A stretch of 12,428 bases of DNA, from positions 1 to 12,428 of the forward strand of contig SKXR01000262.1 of NCBI GenBank assembly GCA_007128275.1, in the 5' to 3' direction. The DNA comes from Kiritimatiellia bacterium. GTDB taxonomy: Bacteria; Verrucomicrobiota; Kiritimatiellia; SLAD01. Below, one piece after another: positions 7,943-12,428 of the stretch. Numbering within the stretch: position 1 is the first letter of the stretch; each line of letters begins with the position of its first letter. The translations under genes and the position numbers were made by a program. The notes beneath the pieces are model-generated. The model worked only from the letters and a program-made list of their open reading frames with translations, was not told the DNA's origin and did not search any database.

Positions 7943-8749
7943 ATGGAGAACACGATGATCGAGAAGACCTCATGGGAAACATTTTTTGACGCGCACGCGC
8001 CGGTTTATGACGAGAATGTGTTCACGAAGAACACGCTCAAGGAGGTCGACTTTCTGCTTGAGGAACTGGGGCTTGCGGCAGGCGGTTCAATTCTTGATGT
8101 TGGATGCGGTACGGGACGGCACTCCGTTGAACTGGCAAAGCGCGGCTATGCCGTAACCGGTTTGGATTTGTCGTCGGAAATGCTTGCCCGGGCGGCGGAG
8201 GCGGCGAAGACCGCTGCGGTGCATGTGGAATGGGTACGATCCGATGCCACGCGTTTCTCCTTCCCGGGCAAGTATGATGCCGCCATTTGCCTGTGTGAAG
8301 GGTCGTTCGGACTGCTCAGCCGGACGGATGACCCGATTGCACAACCGTTGTCGATTCTGTGCAACATCTCGCGAAGCTTGAAGCCGCAGGGAAAGGTTTT
8401 GGCTACCGTGTTGAACGCGGCACGGATGCTACGCGCTCACTCGAACGAGGAGGTGGCGGCGGGACGCTTTGATCCGCTGACCTTGACGACATCGGAAGCA
8501 TGTCCGCCACGCGAAGGGCTCCCCGCCGTTACCGTTCGCGAGCGTGGTTTTGTTGCAACGGAACTGACGCTGCTCTTCCGACTCGCCGGACTGTCTGTGG
8601 TCAATATCTGGGGAGGGACGGCGGGCAACTGGGGGAAGCGCTCCCTTGACCTGGACGAGTATGAGATCATGATTGTGGCCACGAAGACTGCCGAACCATC
8701 GGCGGCTGTGCGGGATGTGTGCGGAGGGGGCAACGAGGATTCCGCCTGA
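7943..8749 (+). CDS. Class I SAM-dependent methyltransferase
   Basis: The 268-residue protein has the Rossmann-fold methyltransferase signature. Motif I is LDVGCGTGRH at residues 51-60. The acidic residue after beta-2 is Asp75 in VTGLDLS, which contacts the SAM ribose. A motif IV-like stretch, YDAAICLCEGSFGLL, lies near 111-125, followed by the LKPQGKVLAT post-motif. It resembles the Methyltransf_11/25 type, soluble and cytoplasmic; the substrate is unknown. I chose ATG 7943 because AGGA lies 5 bp upstream. The ATG at 7955 (264 residues) is about equally good, with GGAG 6 bp upstream. An in-frame upstream ATG at 7880 would add a poorly conserved-looking peptide. The last 20 or so residues after EIMIVATK look like low-information tail, and the stop lies within a hairpin. 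No functional partner is adjacent. Confidence 0.88.
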   Translation: MENTMIEKTSWETFFDAHAPVYDENVFTKNTLKEVDFLLEELGLAAGGSILDVGCGTGRHSVELAKRGYAVTGLDLSSEMLARAAEAAKTAAVHVEWVRSDATRFSFPGKYDAAICLCEGSFGLLSRTDDPIAQPLSILCNISRSLKPQGKVLATVLNAARMLRAHSNEEVAAGRFDPLTLTTSEACPPREGLPAVTVRERGFVATELTLLFRLAGLSVVNIWGGTAGNWGKRSLDLDEYEIMIVATKTAEPSAAVRDVCGGGNEDSA

Positions 8750-8758
8750 AGGCGGAAT
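8739..8758. repeat. Perfect hairpin overlapping the methyltransferase stop codon
   Basis: ATTCCGCC (8739-8746), loop TGAA (8747-8750) and GGCGGAAT (8751-8758) form a perfect 8 bp stem. The TGA stop of the methyltransferase is in the loop. No T-run follows on either strand. It lies between two converging genes, 37 bp past the end of the minus-strand lipoprotein gene. It could act as a bidirectional transcription stop or mRNA-end stabiliser, or be an inserted palindromic repeat that supplied the stop codon. Confidence 0.6.
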
Positions 8759-8795
8759 GCCGAGCGGCGCAGGAACGGCATTTCCAGGCCCCGGC

Positions 8796-8993
8796 CTACC
8801 ACTTGGGGAGATCGGGCTGGCGCGGTTGCGCGGGCACTTCTTCGGGACCGCTCCTCGGGTCCGGTTCCCTTTCGTACGGACGGTACGGTTGCTTAGTTTC
8901 TTGCGTTTGACAACCGAGCAGGAGGACCGCCCATCCCGTCATCGCGGTTAACGCCACGATCATCATCCACCGTCTGCCACAGTATACGCTCAC
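8796..8993 (-). CDS. Small predicted lipoprotein following the mrp operon
   Basis: This 65-residue product starts at GTG 8993. A clear GGAG (8999-9002) lies 5 bp upstream, which makes GTG preferable to the internal ATGs at 8966 and 8963. The N-terminus has basic residues (Arg7, Arg8) and a hydrophobic stretch ending in a lipobox LLGC with Cys28, typical of signal peptidase II processing. The residue after Cys is Gln rather than Asp, which in Gram-negative bacteria favours outer-membrane sorting. The mature part would be only 38 residues, rich in proline and charged residues, ending QPDLPKW, with no recognised domain. The gene begins 17 bp after the mrpG stop on the same strand, so it is probably cotranscribed with the antiporter operon. 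I do not recognise a named family. Confidence 0.65.
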   Translation of the reverse strand: MSVYCGRRWMMIVALTAMTGWAVLLLGCQTQETKQPYRPYEREPDPRSGPEEVPAQPRQPDLPKW

Positions 8994-9010
8994 AAGTTCT
9001 CCAACATGGT

Positions 9011-9358
9011 TTATGCCTTCTTCTCTTCCCCGTTTTCCCGCGCTTCCTTCAGTTCATCGACCACCGAGTGGGCGACCATCTTGACGCCGGAATAATAGGC
9101 CGCGCGACTGATCATGTGCGCGGCGATCGGGGCGGTGAGGTAAAAGAAGATGATCACCAGAAAGCCCTGTGTCGTCACGGCCATATCCGCGAAATCCAAC
9201 ATGGCGGCCAGGATCAGACCGCTGATGCCCAATGTGCCCACTTTGGTCGCCGCGTGCATGCGCATATAGAGTCCAGGCAGTCGCACGATGCCAATGGCGG
9301 CGATAAACATGAACAGGCCGCCGGTCCAGAGCAACAACGCGATAAGAATCTCTCTCAT
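9011..9358 (-). CDS. mrpG: Mrp/Mnh Na+/H+ antiporter subunit G
   Basis: This 115-residue subunit has three predicted membrane helices and the MrpG/PhaG hallmark RLPGLYMRMHAATKVGTLG at residues 26-44, with the conserved RMHAxTK core. A charged C-terminal tail (DELKEARENGEEKKA) is cytoplasmic or extended. I chose ATG 9358 because it overlaps the mrpF stop by 4 bp (ATGA) and begins the family's usual sequence; the same frame is open further upstream but reads as non-membrane shadow sequence. From memory, many relatives have Asp where Gly29 stands in LPGLY, a mild oddity. MrpG is a required small membrane subunit of the multisubunit antiporter complex in the cytoplasmic membrane. The small lipoprotein gene follows. 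Confidence 0.95.
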   Translation of the reverse strand: MREILIALLLWTGGLFMFIAAIGIVRLPGLYMRMHAATKVGTLGISGLILAAMLDFADMAVTTQGFLVIIFFYLTAPIAAHMISRAAYYSGVKMVAHSVVDELKEARENGEEKKA

Positions 9359-9639
9359 GGACGCCCCCTTTTCTCGATGAAATAGGCAAACGCGATGGTG
9401 CCCAGGTACGCCACCAGACCGACGACGATGGCGGCGCGCAGGAACACCGGCTGGTCGGTCGTGATCGCATGAATGACAATCACGCCGACCATCAAGATGG
9501 CGATCAGGTCCAGGGCCACCACGCGGTCGGGCAGGCTCGGGCCGCGAATCAACCGGTACATGGCCAGCACGATCGCGGTCCAGAGCAGGAACATGACTCC
9601 GGTCGTCGACGCACTCACAATATCCCACTCGGCAAACAT
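9355..9639 (-). CDS. mrpF: Mrp/Mnh Na+/H+ antiporter subunit F
   Basis: The 94-residue protein has three predicted membrane helices and the family motif RLIRGPSLPDRVVALD at residues 29-44, which includes the conserved Pro-Asp and second Asp of MrpF. Length is typical. Its ATG shares one base with the mrpE stop codon (TGATG at 9641-9637), and its own stop overlaps the mrpG start by 4 bp, so translation is probably coupled on both sides. It is a small membrane subunit of the Mrp complex; the residues in the GPSLPDR loop are known in the family to be important for antiport. Confidence 0.95.
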   Translation of the reverse strand: MFAEWDIVSASTTGVMFLLWTAIVLAMYRLIRGPSLPDRVVALDLIAILMVGVIVIHAITTDQPVFLRAAIVVGLVAYLGTIAFAYFIEKRGRP

Positions 9640-10115
9640 CAGCGGAGCACCTCCATTAAGCGTTTTTCGATCGTGGCCTTGATCGCTTGGCGCAAGACAT
9701 CCGGATCGTCAATGAACATGGCGTGGATATAGATCCATTTCCCGTCTTCGGACACGTCCATGGTCAGCGTGCCGGGCGTGAGCGAGATGACCTTTGCCAA
9801 CAGCGTGATCTCGATGTCGGTCATGCCTTCCACGGAGTACTTGATGATGCCGGGCCGGTTGTGATGCGTGGGGGTGAGCACGTCGTACGCCACGCGCAAA
9901 CTGGCCACCAGCATTTCCTTGAGAAAGAAGACGATGAATAACAGGATGTGCCACACCTTGCCGAAATAACGGGATTCAGCACCGGTGAATCGTTGGGTGA
10001 GCAGCAGGAGAATATAGCCGACGATGTACCCGAGCAGAAAGCTGGCGAAGGTCATTTCTCCGCTCATCGCGCCCCAGATCAGCGCCAGAATGATATTCAC
10101 GAGAAACATCTTCAT
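9639..10115 (-). CDS. mrpE: Mrp/Mnh Na+/H+ antiporter subunit E
   Basis: The 158-residue protein has an N-terminal hydrophobic region with two to three helices (residues 1-75). A soluble domain follows with the MrpE signature VISLTPGTLTMDV near 109-121 and a KWIYIHAMFIDD segment after it. I chose ATG 10115 because it overlaps the mrpD stop by 4 bp (ATGA, 10115-10112). A second ATG two codons in is possible. The same frame stays open upstream to 10352, but that part lies inside mrpD and does not look like membrane protein. MrpE supports assembly or full activity of the antiporter complex in species studied. Confidence 0.95.
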   Translation of the reverse strand: MKMFLVNIILALIWGAMSGEMTFASFLLGYIVGYILLLLTQRFTGAESRYFGKVWHILLFIVFFLKEMLVASLRVAYDVLTPTHHNRPGIIKYSVEGMTDIEITLLAKVISLTPGTLTMDVSEDGKWIYIHAMFIDDPDVLRQAIKATIEKRLMEVLR

Positions 10116-11626
10116 GGCCCGCCCTCCCCCAGCACGGCATGAATATATTCCGCGGGGTTCATCAACTGTTCGCCGGTGCGCAGGGCGAGGTCCAGCAGTG
10201 CCCCGGCAAAAACGCCCATCAACACGGTCAGGGACGCGAGCATGAAAATGGGGATCATCAAGGAACGTCGTTCCGCCCCGACCAACGGCGGCAACGCCTC
10301 GTCGGGGGAGGCGTCCGCGGTCGGGGCCTCTTTCCAGAACGCTTCCGTCCAAATCTTGACCATGGAAAACAGCGTCAATAGACCCGTAAACAACGCCACG
10401 ACGACGATCCCGTAACTTTCCGCGCGCAGCGCGGCGAGTACCAGCGCGAGTTTGCCGAAGAATCCGGACAGCGGCGGCACCCCGGCCAGGCCCATGGCGG
10501 AAATCATGAAGAGGATGGCGAGTACCGGATAGGTCTTGTAAAAGCCGCCGAGTTTCTTGAGGTCATAATGACCGCGCAACCGGTACATGACGCCGCTGAT
10601 CAGGAACAGGTTGGTCTTCGCGAGCATGTTATGCGCCATGTAGAAGACGGCGGCGCCCACGGCCAACGGGGTGTACAGGGCGAGCCCCATGACCATGTAG
10701 CCGATCTGACTGACGATGTGAAAGGCCAGGAGCCGACGCACTTCGTAATGCGCCGCCGCGCCCAGCACGCCCGTGACCATGGTGAACCCGCCGAGCACCA
10801 ATAGAATCTGATGCGTGAATTCCGGTTCCTGCGTGAAGATCAACGTGAACACGCGAATCAACGCGTACACGCCGACCTTCGTCAGCAGGCCCGCGTAGAT
10901 GGCAGTGACGGCGATCGGCGGGGTGTGATACGAGGCGGGCAACCAGAAGAACAGCGGAAAGATCGCGGCCTTGATGCCGAAGGCCACCAGGAACAGCATG
11001 GCGATCGTGGTCATCATGCGAGGATCTTCGATCGTCTGCAGCTTCATGGCGAGATCCGCCATGTTCAACGTGCCCATCTTTCCGTACAAGATCCCGATGG
11101 CCGCGAGAAACAGGCCGGAGGCGAACAGGTTGAGCGTCACATACTTGATCGCCCCTTCCATTTGCGCGCGGTCACCGCCGAGCGCCAACAGGATGAACGA
11201 TGACATGAGCATGACCTCGAACCAGACGTATAGGTTGAACAGGTCCCCGGTGAGGAATGAGCCGCTGACGCCCATCAAGAGGAAGCTCAAGATGGGATAA
11301 TAGCCGAAAGCCGCGCGTTCGCTGTCCATGCTGTAGAGCGAATAGATGGTCATCACAAACCCGATGAGCGCGCCCATCATCACCATGATCGACGACAGGA
11401 GGTCCGCCACCAGCGTAATCCCGAACGGCGCCGGCCAGTTCCCTAGCTGCACCGCGTGAATGCCGTGCCGGGAAACCTGGATCAGGAGCAGCACGCCCAC
11501 GCCCAGTTGCAGCGCGGCGCTCAGCACAGCGAGGCTGCGCTGCAGGAACGGATGACGCCAGACCAGCAGAAGCAGCACCCCGAACAGCAGGGGCAGGCCG
11601 ATGGGCAGTATGAGCAATAGATTCAT
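10112..11626 (-). CDS. mrpD: Mrp/Mnh Na+/H+ antiporter subunit D (NuoM/NuoN-like)
   Basis: The 504-residue protein has about 14 membrane helices and belongs to the proton-conducting membrane transporter family shared with complex I NuoL/M/N. The key charged residues are present: Glu137 in LYVWFEVMLMSS, Lys219 in AFGIKAAIFPLFFWLPASYHTPP and Lys250 in AGLLTKVGVYALIR. My counting places Glu137 and Lys219 at the same numbers as I recall for Bacillus MrpD. These residues form the ion path and are essential in that system. The start at 11626 overlaps the mrpC stop by 4 bp, and its stop overlaps mrpE likewise. Position between mrpC and mrpE separates it from stand-alone NuoM/N or formate hydrogenlyase subunits. 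Confidence 0.96.
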   Translation of the reverse strand: MNLLLILPIGLPLLFGVLLLLVWRHPFLQRSLAVLSAALQLGVGVLLLIQVSRHGIHAVQLGNWPAPFGITLVADLLSSIMVMMGALIGFVMTIYSLYSMDSERAAFGYYPILSFLLMGVSGSFLTGDLFNLYVWFEVMLMSSFILLALGGDRAQMEGAIKYVTLNLFASGLFLAAIGILYGKMGTLNMADLAMKLQTIEDPRMMTTIAMLFLVAFGIKAAIFPLFFWLPASYHTPPIAVTAIYAGLLTKVGVYALIRVFTLIFTQEPEFTHQILLVLGGFTMVTGVLGAAAHYEVRRLLAFHIVSQIGYMVMGLALYTPLAVGAAVFYMAHNMLAKTNLFLISGVMYRLRGHYDLKKLGGFYKTYPVLAILFMISAMGLAGVPPLSGFFGKLALVLAALRAESYGIVVVALFTGLLTLFSMVKIWTEAFWKEAPTADASPDEALPPLVGAERRSLMIPIFMLASLTVLMGVFAGALLDLALRTGEQLMNPAEYIHAVLGEGGP

Positions 11627-11970
11627 AATTCCGTGGTCCGCAATTCATCGATGTCGTCGGTTTTCGCGCTCTGATACGTGCGATGACAGAGAATCAGCGC
11701 GAAAGCCAATACCGCGAAACTGATCACGATGGCCGTGAGGATAAGCGCCTGGGGCAACGGATCCGCCACGGCCGTTTCCGGGATCAGTTTGCCGGCGGCG
11801 ATCAACGGCGGCGGATTACGCGATAATCCCGCCGAAACGAAAATCAGCAGGTTCGCGCCGTGACTCAAGAGGACCAATCCAATGATCAGCTTCACGAGAT
11901 GTCGTCGCAAGAGACAGAACACCGCTCCCGCGTACAGGGCTCCGACAATGAGTGCGAACAGGATTTCCAT
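11623..11970 (-). CDS. mrpC: Mrp/Mnh Na+/H+ antiporter subunit C (NuoK-like)
   Basis: The 115-residue protein has three membrane helices and is a homologue of NuoK of complex I. Two family signatures are visible: GLVLLSHGANLLIFV near residues 31-45, and DPLPQALILTAIVISFAV near 70-87, the latter being typical of MrpC rather than NuoK. The C-terminal tail is polar (SAKTDDIDELRTTEL). Its ATG at 11970 directly follows the mrpB stop codon with no spacer (TAGATG), and its stop overlaps the mrpD start by 4 bp. Confidence 0.96.
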   Translation of the reverse strand: MEILFALIVGALYAGAVFCLLRRHLVKLIIGLVLLSHGANLLIFVSAGLSRNPPPLIAAGKLIPETAVADPLPQALILTAIVISFAVLAFALILCHRTYQSAKTDDIDELRTTEL

Positions 11971-12393
11971 CTACATCTTCTCCTCTTCGGCGAATGAGAA
12001 TACGAGTAGGACCGTGACGCCGAGCACCACACTGTAGACGCCCAAATCAAAAAGAATGGGGGTGCCGAGATGCAAGGACACCAAGCCGAACACGTTGATA
12101 TCCATCCATAACCCGGTCAGGAACGGGTAACCGCCCAGCAGTCCCGGCGCTCCGCTGAGCACGGCCATCAGCAACCCCACGGCCACCAGCGTGCGCGGGT
12201 CCACGGACAACATGCGCCGGGCCGTCTGTACGTCGTACGCGATCATCTGCAGACAGAACGCCGCCGCGGCCACAAGCCCGCCCACGAAGCCGCCGCCGGG
12301 TTCGTTGTGCCCGCGCAAGAGCAGAAAGACGGAGAACAGCAACAGCAGCGGATGCAGATATTGCGAAGCGGTTCTGAGAATCAGGGAATTCAT
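11971..12393 (-). CDS. mrpB: Mrp/Mnh Na+/H+ antiporter subunit B
   Basis: The 140-residue protein has four predicted membrane helices and the MnhB/MrpB signature LLRGHNEPGGGFVGGLVAA near residues 25-43, followed by GTPILFDLGVYSVVLGVTVLL near the C-terminus. As a separate gene it indicates a seven-subunit (group 1) Mrp organisation rather than an MrpA-MrpB fusion. ATG 12393 is preceded by GGGGGA with suitable spacing. The same frame remains open to the window edge, so an upstream start cannot be excluded, but the residues before the ATG (EEEANGGTP) are unlike the family N-terminus. Confidence 0.95.
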   Translation of the reverse strand: MNSLILRTASQYLHPLLLLFSVFLLLRGHNEPGGGFVGGLVAAAAFCLQMIAYDVQTARRMLSVDPRTLVAVGLLMAVLSGAPGLLGGYPFLTGLWMDINVFGLVSLHLGTPILFDLGVYSVVLGVTVLLVFSFAEEEKM

Positions 12394-12428
12394 AGGGGTT
12401 CCCCCGTTCGCTTCTTCTTCAAGTGAAG
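12390..12428 (-). CDS. mrpA: Probable C-terminal end of MrpA (cut by window edge)
   Basis: An open frame of 12 codons (LHLKKKRTGEPL) runs from the window edge to a TGA at 12392-12390. That TGA overlaps the mrpB start by 4 bp (ATGA), the same junction as at mrpC-mrpD, mrpD-mrpE and mrpF-mrpG. Mrp operons normally begin with mrpA, and a basic hydrophilic tail is plausible for that protein. The visible residues alone are too few to identify it, so the call rests on position and overlap pattern. Confidence 0.55.
   Translation of the reverse strand, partial: LHLKKKRTGEPL

Noticed and set aside
9359..9628. N-terminal extension of mrpG in the same open frame.
   Set aside because: This part overlaps mrpF in another frame, reads as Arg/His/Pro-rich sequence without membrane helices, and the ATGA junction at 9358-9355 gives the expected start.

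Overview
The window is GC-rich bacterial chromosome (roughly 60% GC by eye) with tightly packed genes. Three of the four intergenic gaps carry strongly palindromic repeats. GC content, hairpin repeats in almost every gap, and phrases such as 'GGCTACG' and 'CAGGC-AAGAT-GCCTG' inside them remind me of genomes of the Verrucomicrobiota/Kiritimatiellota (PVC) type. This is a weak, memory-based guess; the protein genes do not fix the phylum.

Region 1 (1-346): non-coding, with three direct copies of a palindromic 32-36 bp unit, one diverged inverted relative, and a possible promoter and leader for gltB. Region 2 (347-6401, + strand): gltB-gltD, both subunits of NADPH-dependent glutamate synthase (GOGAT), separated by 13 bp and complete, with all expected catalytic and Fe-S residues visible. 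Region 3 (6402-6743): non-coding, with a 147 bp MITE-like inverted-repeat element and a second, unrelated 9-bp-stem hairpin. Region 4 (6744-8749, + strand): an EamA/DMT-type transporter, then, after a 269 bp gap with a possible terminator and promoter, a class I SAM-dependent methyltransferase whose stop codon lies in the loop of a perfect hairpin. Region 5 (8796-12428, - strand, converging on region 4): an Mrp/Mnh-type multisubunit Na+/H+ antiporter operon. Read along the minus strand it runs mrpA (last 12 codons only, cut by the window edge), mrpB, mrpC, mrpD, mrpE, mrpF, mrpG, then a small predicted lipoprotein gene 17 bp further on. Five of the six Mrp gene junctions overlap by 1 or 4 bp and the sixth is directly abutting, so translational coupling is likely.

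Functionally, gltBD is core ammonia assimilation (2-oxoglutarate + glutamine to two glutamate). The Mrp complex would handle Na+ and pH homeostasis at the cytoplasmic membrane. The transporter and methyltransferase have no visible link to either operon. The least-explained items are the Mrp-linked mini-lipoprotein and the 147 bp element, whose two arms differ by paired substitutions that preserve each arm's own stem-loop. I found no wholly new multi-gene system.
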